Positions 25,182-34,405 of a stretch of 64,000 nucleotides of DNA are shown one piece after another. The translations under genes and the position numbers were made by a program. The DNA is from JAPPOI01 sp028818055 (lineage in GTDB: Bacteria > Pseudomonadota > Alphaproteobacteria > Rhodobacterales > Rhodobacteraceae): positions 744,001 through 808,000 of the forward strand of contig OZ253954.1 of NCBI GenBank assembly GCA_965267405.1, written 5' to 3'. How positions within the stretch are numbered: position 1 is the stretch's first letter; each line of letters begins with the position of its first letter. A model generated the notes under the pieces. The model saw only the letters and a program-made list of their open reading frames with translations, was not told the origin of the DNA and made no database searches.

Positions 25182-26011
25182 CAAAGGCTCCAGGATCGAG
25201 GAAGGGTCTGACCCCTCAGAATTTCTAGGATTGGAACTAGAGACCGCCGAAGAAGAAAGCCGTCCGGCGCTACAATGCGAAAGACCAAAATGTCCTCACA
25301 CAAAAGACTGGCTCCACCGGTTGTGGGCAATTGAGACCGCACAGTTGTCAATTTCGTCTCGGCGTCAGAGGCGACAAACACAACGTTCGCCATTGCGCGC
25401 ATTCCCGCACAAACCGCCTGTCGCACTAGCTGAGATTCAACGTCGCCCTTTAGTTTGCATGCGTCTCGATAAATCGGAGATCCGTCGCGATGAATTCGGA
25501 CGCCGTCATCAAAGGAGATGCTGTTCAGCGCTTCACCCATGGCCGATCGACCGAAGATCACGGGCTCGACCATCAAGAAACTGGCCTGATTTTCTAAGCA
25601 GACGTCCAATCTTCGATTTAATGACGAGCCTTCAAAAATGATCAGTTCTTGTGGCAGCCAGAAAGCTCGCGCGCGGCTTGCAACGGAAATTCGGGTCGTA
25701 ACCTCAGCATGGCCGCTGATGGAACGATAGGCTCTTTCCGCAGCTTGAGTTGTAATTGCAAGTTCTGTGCCCTGACCTGCTGCAAATTCGGCATCGAATT
25801 TATCACCACCGGTCAATCCACCAGACGTGTTGATGACGATCGCTTCAACTGTGTTTCGACGGTTCGGAAAAAGGACTTTGGATGCGCCAGATGTGCGAAA
25901 ACGGTCAATCGCTGAACGCCCGTTCGCGAGCTTCGTAGACAGGGACACGCTTCCTATGGCGCGCGGCTGAACCGTCGCTGAGGAAGCGAGACTGACATCT
26001 TGATACGACAT
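25181..26011 (-). CDS. ureD: Urease accessory protein UreD
   Basis: UreD (UreH) is the scaffold that binds apo-urease and, with UreF and UreG, forms the nickel-insertion complex. The 276-residue protein has VLFPNRRNTVEAIVINTSGG, the conserved L-T-G-G-D following it, TTQAAERAYRS, WLPQELIIFEGSSLNRR and the late VSQ-like LVRQAVCAGMR region. Length is normal. It is the first gene of the operon ureD-A-(small ORF)-B-C-E-F-G and is divergent from urtA across 372 bp that must hold both promoters. Confidence 0.93.
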   Translation of the reverse strand: MSYQDVSLASSATVQPRAIGSVSLSTKLANGRSAIDRFRTSGASKVLFPNRRNTVEAIVINTSGGLTGGDKFDAEFAAGQGTELAITTQAAERAYRSISGHAEVTTRISVASRARAFWLPQELIIFEGSSLNRRLDVCLENQASFLMVEPVIFGRSAMGEALNSISFDDGVRIHRDGSPIYRDACKLKGDVESQLVRQAVCAGMRAMANVVFVASDAETKLTTVRSQLPTTGGASLLCEDILVFRIVAPDGFLLRRSLVPILEILRGQTLPRSWSL

Positions 26012-26383
26012 GATCCCCCGTCAGATTGGCCTCATGTTTTTGCCGAACCTTTAGGCAATCATCCACGATTCTGCTCGGTTTCGAGTTCTTCAGAGGGAAT
26101 GTAGCTGATAAATTAGGCAAGCCTTTCAGCAAACGCCAAAAATTTAACCAGTTCACCCAGAAGCGAGATTCTTCTGGCCTTTGCAATTGATCTTACCGGC
26201 GCGGGATAGAGACAAAGTTGCAGCCTTGCCGCGAAGTCTTTTGTTGAAAGCGGAGAGGGTGTGTGACGACCAGGCGAATTGGAGCTCGGTCCGGCCGCCA
26301 CACGAAATGCAACCTAAGTTGCGGGGGTAAGCTAGGCGCGATTGACGCCGGGCGCAATCGAACCCTCGCGGGGAGATACACAA
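26012..26383. promoter_or_regulatory. Divergent ureD/urtA promoter region
   Basis: This 372-bp spacer contains no convincing gene. An inverted repeat with arms CGATTG (26339-26344) and CAATCG (26355-26360) lies about 25 nt upstream of the urtA start and could form an mRNA leader hairpin; a GGGGAG ribosome site follows at 26370-26375. I could not find a convincing NtrC or sigma-54 site or a recognisable riboswitch. Nitrogen control of both operons is expected from physiology but is not demonstrated by visible motifs. Confidence 0.5.
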
Positions 26384-27664
26384 ATGACAACTTTGTCCAG
26401 AAAACTGCAGACGGCAGCTGCTCTGTCGTTGATTGCAGGCGCAGCTTCCGCTGCCGATTGTCCGATCAAAGTCGGAGTTCTGCACTCACTTTCCGGTACA
26501 ATGGCGATTTCTGAAACGACACTTAAAGATACGATGGAGATGCTGATTGAGCAGCAAAACGCCGCCGGTGGCGTTCTTGGCTGTGAGCTTGAAGCGGTTG
26601 TCGTCGACCCCGCGTCCGACTGGCCATTGTTCGCTGAAAAGGCTCGCGAGTTGCTAACCGTCCACGAAGTGGATGTGATTTTTGGCAACTGGACATCTGT
26701 TTCGCGAAAGTCGGTTTTGCCAGTAATCGAAGAACTGAATGGTTTGCTTTTCTATCCCGTTCAGTATGAAGGTGAAGAAAGCTCAAAAAACGTTTTCTAC
26801 ACCGGCGCGGCACCTAACCAGCAGGCGATCCCGGCCACCGATTACTTCCTTGAAGAGTTGGAAGTCGAAAAGTTCGCGCTTCTGGGAACGGACTATGTTT
26901 ATCCGCGGACAACAAACAATATCTTGGAGTCTTACCTTCAGCAAAAAGGTATCGCTGAAGACGACATCTTTGTGAACTACACTCCATTTGGACACTCCGA
27001 CTGGTCGAAGATCGTCGCCGACGTCGTGGCTCTGGGCGCTGACGGGAAAAAAGTCGGTGTCATCTCAACGATCAACGGCGACGCAAACGTTGGCTTCTAT
27101 AAAGAACTCGCCGCTGCAGGTATTTCCGCTGATGACATTCCAGTCGTAGCGTTCTCAGTGGGTGAAGAAGAGCTTTCCGGTCTCGACACCTCAAACCTGG
27201 TTGGGCACTTGGCCGCTTGGAACTATTTCCAGTCCGCCGACACAGAAGCCAACGAGGCTTGGGTCGCTGCTTGGAAAGAACGCATGGGCGACGAGCGCGT
27301 TACCAACGACCCGATGGAAGCACACTACATCGGGTTCAATATGTGGGTGAACGCAGCGGAACAAGCCGGCACAACAGATGTCGACGCTGTGCGTGACGCA
27401 ATGTACGGCCAAGAGTTTCCAAACCTGACAGGTGGCACTGCAGTGATGCTGCCTAACCATCACCTGGCGAAGCCTGTCCTGATCGGCGAAATCCTTGAAG
27501 ACGGCCAGTTCGATATCATCAGTCAGACAGAAGAAGTTCCTGGAGATGCTTGGACCGATTTCCTTCCAGAGTCAGCTGTTCTGTTGTCGGATTGGAAAGA
27601 GCTTGGTTGCGGTATGTACAACACCGAAACCTCAAGCTGCGTTCAGATCAAATCGAACTACTGA
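26384..27664 (+). CDS. urtA: Urea ABC transporter substrate-binding protein UrtA
   Basis: UrtA is the periplasmic receptor of the urea uptake system. The 426-residue protein has a signal peptide (MTTLSRKLQTAAALSLIAGA with a cleavage site after A-S-A-A), then CPIKVGVLHSLSGTMAISET, a Leu/Ile/Val-receptor-type start, VDPASDWPLFAEKARELL, the family segment FYPVQYEGEESS-x-NVFYTGA, PNQQAIPA and DPMEAHYIGFNMWV. The ATG at 26384 follows GGGGAG and defines the signal peptide better than an upstream start. It is divergent from the urease operon, linking urea import with hydrolysis. Confidence 0.96.
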   Translation: MTTLSRKLQTAAALSLIAGAASAADCPIKVGVLHSLSGTMAISETTLKDTMEMLIEQQNAAGGVLGCELEAVVVDPASDWPLFAEKARELLTVHEVDVIFGNWTSVSRKSVLPVIEELNGLLFYPVQYEGEESSKNVFYTGAAPNQQAIPATDYFLEELEVEKFALLGTDYVYPRTTNNILESYLQQKGIAEDDIFVNYTPFGHSDWSKIVADVVALGADGKKVGVISTINGDANVGFYKELAAAGISADDIPVVAFSVGEEELSGLDTSNLVGHLAAWNYFQSADTEANEAWVAAWKERMGDERVTNDPMEAHYIGFNMWVNAAEQAGTTDVDAVRDAMYGQEFPNLTGGTAVMLPNHHLAKPVLIGEILEDGQFDIISQTEEVPGDAWTDFLPESAVLLSDWKELGCGMYNTETSSCVQIKSNY

Positions 27665-27680
27665 GCTTTGAAAATCAATC

Positions 27681-27700
27681 AGGGGCGCCTGCGCGCCCCT
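27681..27700 (+). terminator. Intergenic hairpin between urtA and urtB
   Basis: A perfect 8-bp stem, AGGGGCGC/GCGCCCCT, with a 4-nt loop lies between the urtA stop and urtB, followed only by ACTTTTG. Such hairpins after a binding-protein gene usually protect the upstream mRNA and reduce readthrough, giving more receptor than permease. Confidence 0.7.
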
Positions 27701-27717
27701 GACTTTTGAGGTGGGTT

Positions 27718-29679
27718 ATGCTCAAGAAAACAGTTGGATTTCTCTTCGGTATCCTTTTGTCCTGTACGGCGCCTGTTCTAGCGCAGGACGCCGAAGCACC
27801 CATACAAAAGCTGCTTCAGGAGCACGGCGAAATCATTGCAAAAAGTTCGCGCAAAACGATCGGTCCCGCGATTGATGCGCTTGCGGCCAGCGGACTTCCA
27901 GAAGCCCAAGACGTTTTGCTGCGCTGGCAAGCCAAAGAGATGTGGCAGAACAAAGAAAGTGGCCTGTTCGTCTATGGTACCAAGTCGGGCAAAGAGCTGG
28001 CGGCTTTCGACTTCGCCAGTGGCTCCGAAATCGGCGTTTTTGAAGCAAAAGTCTTCAAACAAATGAAACCAAATTCAGGCATTCGCGGATTGATCGGCGG
28101 AGCACTTGTTCAGTTTCAGTTAAATGACCCAAACCCAGAAAAGCGATCTGTGGCTTTGGATGCCATCGAGCGTGACCCGGACAAGTCACATTTGGCTGCG
28201 CTCCGAAAAGTGCTGGAAACCGAGTCAGACGACGTTCTTGGTGAACGGACTGCGCGTTTGGAGAGATTGCTCACGATCCAGTTAGACGATGACCAAGCAG
28301 CGAGACTCTCAGCGATCCAAGAGTTTGAAGGTGACCTAGGCGTCGATGTGCGCGCAGCACTTAATCCGCTAATCGAAACGCGGGTCGAGGTAGATGAGGT
28401 CGCGCCAACCGACCCTGACATTGCCCAAGTATTGGAACCTGGCAGCGATCAACTTTCGGTCGAAGCGGCGTATGACCTTCTCGTCGATGCCGGACTCGCG
28501 CCTGCGAAAGTTCCAACAAATCAAATAACAGCGGTTCTAACGGCAAACATCGTTGATGAGACGGTGGCGGGCATACCTGTCATCACTTTGGACACCGATG
28601 GAGCCAGGCTGGAAGCTTATCAAGAGCTTGCTCTGCAAGGCATTGCTGAGCCCCTACCCACCGACGATGAGATTGCGACCGCCGTTGCTTCTTACGTGTT
28701 TTATGAACGCTATGTCAGTGCGCCACCCGCCGTTGCGCTTGCCGCCGCGGCTGCACTACGAGCCATCGAAGGCAAGGTGTCATTATACTCCGCAGTTGAT
28801 CTCGGACTGGACGCAGTTTCACTGGCCTCAATCTACTTCCTTGCTGCAATCGGACTGGCAATCACGTTTGGTGTGATGGGCGTCATCAATATGGCGCATG
28901 GCGAGTTCATCATGATGGGCGCTTACACAGGCTACGTGGTTCAGCTCTTCATCCCTGATCACACGCTATCATTGATCGTCGCCCTTCCGGCGGCGTTCGC
29001 CGTGACGTTCACTGCAGGCGTAATCATGGAACGCTCAGTCATTCGCTGGCTCTACCACCGGCCTTTGGAAACTCTGCTCGCCACGTTCGGTATTTCGATC
29101 GCACTTCAACAAGCAGCCAAGAACATTTTCGGCACGCAAGCGCGCCCCCTGACGGCCCCCGGTTGGCTTGACGGGTCGCTTCTTTTCAATGATGTCGTCT
29201 CAATCAGTTACATCCGCATTGCAATATTTGTCCTGGCCCTTCTTTTCCTGGCGCTTTTCTTATTCGTCATGAACCGAACTCGACTTGGCCTTGAGGTGCG
29301 TGCGGTCACCCAAAACCCCCAAATGGCAGCATCCATGGGTATCAACCCTGATCGGATCAACATGCTAACCTTCGGCTTTGGATCAGGCATTGCCGGGATC
29401 ACAGGTGTCGCGATCGGGCTTTACGCAAAAGTAACTTCCGAGATGGGGCAAGATTACATTGTTCAAAGTTTTATGACCGTTGTCGTCGGCGGCGTCGGCA
29501 ACATCTGGGGCGCACTTTTGGGAGCATCGATGGTCGGCACCCTGCAAAAGGGGATCGAGTGGTTGAACCCTTCGAACACGCTTGCGGCGCAAACCTACAT
29601 GATCCTGTTCATCATCCTGTTCATTCAGTTTCGACCGCGTGGAATTATCGCTCTTAAAGGGCGGGCAGCAGAAGCATGA
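27718..29679 (+). CDS. urtB: Urea ABC transporter permease UrtB
   Basis: The 653-residue protein combines a signal peptide (MLKKTVGFLFGILLSCTAPV), a long hydrophilic periplasmic region (about 25-355) and a LivH-type permease domain from about 357 with FGVMGVINMAHGEFIMMGAY, R-P-L-E-T-L-L-A-T-F-G-I and VVVGGVGNIWGALLGA. The N-terminal extension is typical of UrtB and is probably a helical periplasmic module near the receptor. It is longer than the roughly 530 residues of many homologues. ATG 27718 with GAGGTG upstream is preferred. The stop overlaps urtC by ATGA. Confidence 0.95.
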   Translation: MLKKTVGFLFGILLSCTAPVLAQDAEAPIQKLLQEHGEIIAKSSRKTIGPAIDALAASGLPEAQDVLLRWQAKEMWQNKESGLFVYGTKSGKELAAFDFASGSEIGVFEAKVFKQMKPNSGIRGLIGGALVQFQLNDPNPEKRSVALDAIERDPDKSHLAALRKVLETESDDVLGERTARLERLLTIQLDDDQAARLSAIQEFEGDLGVDVRAALNPLIETRVEVDEVAPTDPDIAQVLEPGSDQLSVEAAYDLLVDAGLAPAKVPTNQITAVLTANIVDETVAGIPVITLDTDGARLEAYQELALQGIAEPLPTDDEIATAVASYVFYERYVSAPPAVALAAAAALRAIEGKVSLYSAVDLGLDAVSLASIYFLAAIGLAITFGVMGVINMAHGEFIMMGAYTGYVVQLFIPDHTLSLIVALPAAFAVTFTAGVIMERSVIRWLYHRPLETLLATFGISIALQQAAKNIFGTQARPLTAPGWLDGSLLFNDVVSISYIRIAIFVLALLFLALFLFVMNRTRLGLEVRAVTQNPQMAASMGINPDRINMLTFGFGSGIAGITGVAIGLYAKVTSEMGQDYIVQSFMTVVVGGVGNIWGALLGASMVGTLQKGIEWLNPSNTLAAQTYMILFIILFIQFRPRGIIALKGRAAEA

Positions 29680-30935
29680 GTGATGTCGCGGTCCATCAGG
29701 GTGCAAGGACACCGCTTGTTGTACGTTATCCGTCGCTCCTTGTGTTCCTTGCAGTTCTGGCACTGTTCACGATTTCAATCACCATTCTGGCCGAAGGCTT
29801 TGGAATGGGTGTCATCTCGACGTCATTTGTGAAAACGCTCGGGAAAACCCTTTGCCTGTGTCTGGTCGCTGTCGCGATGGACCTTGTGTGGGGCTATTGT
29901 GGAATTCTTTCGCTTGGCCACATGGCGTTCTTCGGACTGGGTGGCTACGCGATTGGCATGTGGCTGATGTACGAACGTACGCGCTTGATCGTTGTTGAAA
30001 ATCTGTCGCTAAACGCTCTTCCCCCCACTGATCAGGAAATCGTCGATGGGATTGCAACTCAGATTTTCGGTGTCGTCGGCGGATCTGAGTTACCGGGTAT
30101 TTGGATATTCGCCCACTCATTGCCACTACAACTCGCAGCAGTTGTTGTCGTACCGGGGCTGCTGGCTCTGGTCTTTGGCTGGCTCGCGTTCCGCAGCCGG
30201 GTCACGGGCGTTTACCTTTCAATTCTCACACAAGCGATGACGCTCGCTCTGTCGCTTTACCTGTTCCAGAACGATAGCGGTTTGCGCGGCAACAACGGGC
30301 TCTCGGGCCTTCAAAACATCCCCGGGCTTGATCATTTGGGGCAAGCCAAGCTTTCAATCTTTTTCTTGTGGGCTTCGGCATTTGCGCTTGGCTTGGGCTA
30401 CATTTTCGCCAGTTGGGTGGTTTCTGGAAAATTTGGGTCTGTGCTGCGGGCCATTCGCGACGATGAAGCACGGGTTCGATTTCTTGGCTACCATGTTGAA
30501 AGCTACAAGCTATTCGTTTTCACGGTTTCCGCAGTTATCGCCGGCATTGCTGGCGCGCTTTACTACCCGCAAGCTGGGATCATCAATCCAGCTGAAATGG
30601 CCCCAATTGCCTCAATTTACTTGGCGGTTTGGGTCGCTATTGGAGGTCGTGGACGACTGTACGGCGCCGTCATTGGCGCAGCGTTCGTTACACTTTTGTC
30701 GACTTGGTTCACCGGCGGTCAGGCCCCAGACCTGGTCGTTGGATCATTCCGGCTTCAATGGGTGGATTGGTGGACCGTTCTGTTGGGCTTGTCGTTCGTC
30801 GCAGTAACTCTGTTTGCCCCAAAAGGCATTGGCGGGCTGTTTGATTTGGCAACCGAACGCAAAGCCCCGGTACGATACGGCAAAGACCTCGGCCCGGATC
30901 CAGGTTCGCTGCGCGAAAAGGAAGCTGAAGAATGA
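29676..30935 (+). CDS. urtC: Urea ABC transporter permease UrtC
   Basis: The 419-residue LivM-type permease pairs with UrtB to form the membrane channel. It has about ten hydrophobic helices, VWGYCGILSLGHMAFFGLGGYAIGMW (early part of TM3-4), a periplasmic insertion around residues 100-145, FQNDSGLRGNNGLSGLQ, the EAA-like AIRDDEARVRFLGYHV loop and GGRGRLYGAVIGA. The C-terminus (KAPVRYGKDLGPDPG) is charged and cytoplasmic. It is coupled on both sides by ATGA overlaps to urtB and urtD. Confidence 0.95.
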   Translation: MSDVAVHQGARTPLVVRYPSLLVFLAVLALFTISITILAEGFGMGVISTSFVKTLGKTLCLCLVAVAMDLVWGYCGILSLGHMAFFGLGGYAIGMWLMYERTRLIVVENLSLNALPPTDQEIVDGIATQIFGVVGGSELPGIWIFAHSLPLQLAAVVVVPGLLALVFGWLAFRSRVTGVYLSILTQAMTLALSLYLFQNDSGLRGNNGLSGLQNIPGLDHLGQAKLSIFFLWASAFALGLGYIFASWVVSGKFGSVLRAIRDDEARVRFLGYHVESYKLFVFTVSAVIAGIAGALYYPQAGIINPAEMAPIASIYLAVWVAIGGRGRLYGAVIGAAFVTLLSTWFTGGQAPDLVVGSFRLQWVDWWTVLLGLSFVAVTLFAPKGIGGLFDLATERKAPVRYGKDLGPDPGSLREKEAEE

Positions 30936-31672
30936 GCGCGTTGCTGGAGGTATCAGGCGTGTCGGTTTCGTTCGACGGCTTCAAGGCCCTGAACAATCTG
31001 TCCTTCAACATCGAGGCTCAAGAGCTTCGCGCTGTGATTGGCCCAAATGGCGCCGGCAAGACCACGTTTATGGATGTCATTACCGGCAAAACGAAACCCG
31101 ACACAGGCTCGGTTCTGTGGGGCGAACCACCGGTTTCGCTACTGGGAAAGAACGAAAGCATTATTGCTATGTCCGGCATCGGTCGGAAATTCCAGCGGCC
31201 CACAGTGTTTGAAGATCAAACCGTAGAAAGCAATCTGATGATGGCTTTGAAAAAGCCGCGCTCGACGCTGTCAGTTCTTGTCTTCAAGCCCTCATCAGAA
31301 GATCGAAAACGCGTCAAAGAGCTGGCAGGCGAAATCGGGCTGGCAGCCGAGTTGTCGCGTAAATCAGGCGAACTCAGCCACGGGCAAAAGCAGTGGTTGG
31401 AAATTGGTATGCTGTTGGCACAGGAACCCAGTCTACTTTTGGTCGACGAACCCGCTGCGGGAATGACCGCCGCCGAGCGTGAGAAGACAACAGAACTGTT
31501 GAAGGATGCCGCCAAAACCCGAGCGGTCGTTGTCGTCGAACACGATATGGAATTTGTGCGCCGTCTCGACTGCAAAGTCACGGTCTTGCACGAAGGTTCG
31601 GTCCTTGCCGAAGGGTCCATAGATCATGTCACGCAAGATGAAAAAGTGATCGAGGTGTATCTTGGGCGGTGA
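30932..31672 (+). CDS. urtD: Urea ABC transporter ATPase UrtD
   Basis: The 246-residue ATPase of the LivG group energises urea import. It has Walker A GPNGAGKTT (about residues 37-45), a GIGRKFQRPTVFEDQTVESN Q-loop region, the signature ELSHGQKQWLEIGMLLAQEP, Walker B LLLVDEPAAGM and the switch His in VVVVEHDMEFVRRL. The LSHGQ signature in place of LSGGQ is common in UrtD/LivG. It overlaps urtC by ATGA and urtE by 11 nt. Confidence 0.96.
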   Translation: MSALLEVSGVSVSFDGFKALNNLSFNIEAQELRAVIGPNGAGKTTFMDVITGKTKPDTGSVLWGEPPVSLLGKNESIIAMSGIGRKFQRPTVFEDQTVESNLMMALKKPRSTLSVLVFKPSSEDRKRVKELAGEIGLAAELSRKSGELSHGQKQWLEIGMLLAQEPSLLLVDEPAAGMTAAEREKTTELLKDAAKTRAVVVVEHDMEFVRRLDCKVTVLHEGSVLAEGSIDHVTQDEKVIEVYLGR

Positions 31673-32369
31673 CATACTGAACGTGAAAGAACTGACGCTT
31701 CACTACGGAGGCAGCCAGATTCTGAACGGCATCGATCTTTCCGCGGCACAGGGCACAGTAACTTGCGTCATGGGCACAAATGGGGTCGGTAAAACATCAT
31801 TGCTGAAGGCGCTCTCGGGTTCTCATGCAATTTCGGGCGGCAACTATGAGCTCGAAGGCGAAGATGTGACCGGCCAGAACGCCCACAAACTAGCTCAAAA
31901 GGGCATCGGATATGTGCCTCAGGGGCGGGATATCTTTCCCTTCCTTACTGTCAAAGAGAACCTCGAGATTGGATATGCTTGTCTTCCAAAGGCCGAGCAC
32001 AGGTTGCGCGAGGATATTTTCGATCTGTTTCCAATTTTGAAAGACTTTCTTGGGCGACGCGGCGGAGATTTATCCGGCGGGCAGCAACAGCAATTGGCCA
32101 TTGCCCGCGCTCTGATAACCAAACCGAAAGTACTGCTACTGGATGAACCAACTGAGGGCATCCAGCCGAACGTGATTCAGCAAATCGGTGAAGCCATCAA
32201 GATCCTCCGTTCTCGCGGAGACATAGCCATTGTTCTTGTCGAACAGTTCCTAAGCTTTGCTTACGAGCTGGGTGACCATTTCTATGTTCTTGAACGCGGA
32301 AAGGTGAAATTTCGGTCCGCAAAAGAGGGCCTTAGCCAGGCCGAACTGGAAAAATCGACCGCCCTTTGA
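31662..32369 (+). CDS. urtE: Urea ABC transporter ATPase UrtE
   Basis: The 235-residue LivF-type ATPase partners UrtD. It contains LTLHYGGSQILNGIDLS, Walker A GTNGVGKTSLLKAL, the GIGYVPQGRDIFPFLTVKEN Q-loop, signature LSGGQQQQLAIARAL, Walker B VLLLDEPTEGIQPN and switch His-equivalent region VLVEQFLSF with Gln replacing His, usual for LivF/UrtE. The start is a TTG at 31662 overlapping urtD, supported by GAGGTG 5 nt upstream and by the family's usual beginning; GTG 31683 would remove the first strand. Confidence 0.94.
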   Translation: MGGDILNVKELTLHYGGSQILNGIDLSAAQGTVTCVMGTNGVGKTSLLKALSGSHAISGGNYELEGEDVTGQNAHKLAQKGIGYVPQGRDIFPFLTVKENLEIGYACLPKAEHRLREDIFDLFPILKDFLGRRGGDLSGGQQQQLAIARALITKPKVLLLDEPTEGIQPNVIQQIGEAIKILRSRGDIAIVLVEQFLSFAYELGDHFYVLERGKVKFRSAKEGLSQAELEKSTAL

Positions 32370-32444
32370 GCCATTCTTGTCGCCATTCCTATTCCGATCC
32401 AAGAAGACTTATGATTGAGTTCATCCAGATAGGGAGGATTGGTC

Positions 32445-33614
32445 ATGGATGGCTCGACATCAGGTTTCTATTCCGAAGCAAACTGCGACCTCGCCGATTT
32501 GCGTGCGTTGGTCGAACAACCGGTAGACCCAGGTTCGGTTCCCAACGCACTTGAAGTCAGATCAAACATTCCAGTTTATGACGCAGCAACGCTGGCTAAG
32601 CACTTTAGTGAACCGGATCTGCGTCGCGAGTTGCTGGCAGAGTGGGCACACATCCTTCACAGTTCCGCAGGCGTCTTCGCCATCAGAAATGCGCAGCCGG
32701 ATTTGGACGCAATTGACCAAGCTACGGCCGCCTATGAAGGCATTATTGCGCGTGAGAAAGAGACCCTGGAAGCCGCGGACCACTTTGCGGCGGCTGGTAG
32801 CAATGACCGCATTTGGAATTCTCTGCAAAAACTGGCCGAAACAGCGCCTGAAGTGTATGTTCGATACTTTGCCTCCCCAGCGATCGACGCAGCATCCGAA
32901 GCTTGGCTCGGCCCGAACTATCAGATGACCGCACAGATTAACCTAGTTCATCCGGGTGGCAAAGCTCAGCGGATGCATCGCGATTACCACCTCGGGTTCC
33001 AAACGGCTGAACTTAGCGCGACCTATCCAGCGCACGTTCATGACCTTTCGCCACTGATGACGCTTCAGGGCGGTCTTGCCCACTGCGATGTTCCAATTGC
33101 AAGTGGCTCAACCAAGTTGCTTCCATTCTCTCAAATGTATCGCCCGGGATATGCAGCTTGGCGTCGCGACGACTATCAGGCGTATTTCGAAGAAAATTTC
33201 GCGCAACTTCCTCTTCAAAAGGGTGATGCGGTATTTTTCAATCCGGCGCTGTTTCATGCAGCCGGCGACAATACGACAAAAGACGTCCATCGCATGGTCA
33301 ATTTGTTCCAGGTCTCGTCTGCATTTGGCCGGTCGCTCGAAAACGTCAATCGCCGCAGAATGTGCGAGGCGGTTTATGATGCTCTTGCGTTAGCGTGGAA
33401 TGACAAAACGATGTCCGAAGCGGAATTGGACGCAGTACTGGGATCGACCGCCGAGGGATATCCGTTTCCAACAAACCTCGACACCGACCCACCTGTGGGT
33501 GGCCTGGCACCAAAGTCACAAAAAGAGCTTATGAAAGACGCTATCCTCGCGGGCTCTGACAAATCTGAGTTTGTGGCAATCCTCGACGACTTGGCGGCAC
33601 GTCAAAGCGCCTAA
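32445..33614 (+). CDS. Phytanoyl-CoA dioxygenase (PhyH)-family Fe(II)/2-oxoglutarate oxygenase
   Basis: The 389-residue protein has the double-stranded beta-helix oxygenase facial triad. The H-x-D motif is in QRMHRDYHLGFQ (about residue 181), with a distal His in FFNPALFHAAGDN (about 272) and a 2-oxoglutarate-binding Arg in VHRMVNLFQ. These enzymes hydroxylate unactivated carbons using O2 and 2-oxoglutarate. ATG 32445 is 8 nt from AGGGAGG, so it is preferred over an in-frame TTG at 32439. It lies 75 nt after urtE, possibly on the same transcript; a relation to urea is not obvious. The substrate is unknown. Confidence 0.83.
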   Translation: MDGSTSGFYSEANCDLADLRALVEQPVDPGSVPNALEVRSNIPVYDAATLAKHFSEPDLRRELLAEWAHILHSSAGVFAIRNAQPDLDAIDQATAAYEGIIAREKETLEAADHFAAAGSNDRIWNSLQKLAETAPEVYVRYFASPAIDAASEAWLGPNYQMTAQINLVHPGGKAQRMHRDYHLGFQTAELSATYPAHVHDLSPLMTLQGGLAHCDVPIASGSTKLLPFSQMYRPGYAAWRRDDYQAYFEENFAQLPLQKGDAVFFNPALFHAAGDNTTKDVHRMVNLFQVSSAFGRSLENVNRRRMCEAVYDALALAWNDKTMSEAELDAVLGSTAEGYPFPTNLDTDPPVGGLAPKSQKELMKDAILAGSDKSEFVAILDDLAARQSA

Positions 33615-33802
33615 GACACAGAAAGCTAAAAGGCATCACGCAACTTTCAGATCGGTAACGTTCTGAAATAAAGTCATATTCTTTGATATGCCGAGAAAGT
33701 GTATGGAACTTGTTTAAGTTTTCATTGCCTCGGGGTGTTCGCTGAGATTTCTTTTTGGAGAAACCGAAACCGAGCTCGACCTTATTGCGAAAACTCTACG
33801 TC

Positions 33803-34405
33803 ATGCTGAATAGAGCGAGATTTGTGTTCATCTTCATTTCGATAGTCGCAAGTGCTTCACTTGTGTCCGCGGGAGACGTTGCGGACTGCAATCAGGGTGA
33901 AGACGTCGATAGAAGAATCCGCGGCTGCACGAATTTCATAGCTGCAACAACCAACGAAACACATCTTGCAATTGCGCACGTGAATCTTGGCATCGCGTTC
34001 AACGCAAAAAATGAAGTCGAAAGCGCTATCGAAGAATTCGGGAAGGCGATTAACGCTCAGCCTGATTACTATCTGGCTTACTTCAACCGGGGCGTCGCCC
34101 ATTGGCAAATCGGCAAGCTGACCAAATCGATCGAGGATTTTGATCAGGCGATTGCCTTGAACCCACTAGACCCGGACGCATTTGACGGACGAGGACTCGC
34201 AAAAGCCGATTTCAACGACTTCGAAGGGGCTATCGAAGACTACACAAAGGCCATAGAGCTTGAGCCGACTTTTGGAGCTGCCTACCATCATCGCGCATTG
34301 TCTTACGGACGTTTGGGCGAGCTGGAACCCGCCGTGGCTGATTTGAACAAAGCGCAAGAGCTCGGTTGTTTGCGGCACGGATGGTGTCCGCCTCGAGGAA
34401 ACTAA
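33803..34405 (+). CDS. Secreted TPR-repeat protein
   Basis: The 200-residue protein begins with a signal peptide (MLNRARFVFIFISIVASASL, cleavage probably after V-S-A) and then at least four tetratricopeptide repeats: AIAHVNLGIAFNAKNEVESA, YLAYFNRGVAHWQIGKLTKS, DAFDGRGLAKADFNDFEGA, AAYHHRALSYGRLGELEPA. TPR arrays are protein-interaction scaffolds. A TTG at 33755 would add 16 residues before the signal and has no better ribosome site. The gene overlaps the 3' end of the opposite-strand dehydrogenase by a few bases. Periplasmic scaffold is inferred; no partner is indicated by context. Confidence 0.8.
   Translation: MLNRARFVFIFISIVASASLVSAGDVADCNQGEDVDRRIRGCTNFIAATTNETHLAIAHVNLGIAFNAKNEVESAIEEFGKAINAQPDYYLAYFNRGVAHWQIGKLTKSIEDFDQAIALNPLDPDAFDGRGLAKADFNDFEGAIEDYTKAIELEPTFGAAYHHRALSYGRLGELEPAVADLNKAQELGCLRHGWCPPRGN

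Noticed and set aside
26012..26383. Possible guanidine riboswitch or sigma-54 promoter upstream of urtA
   Set aside because: The CTAGG and GGTCCGG fragments do not assemble into the ykkC consensus, and no GG-N10-GC promoter with proper flanks was found.
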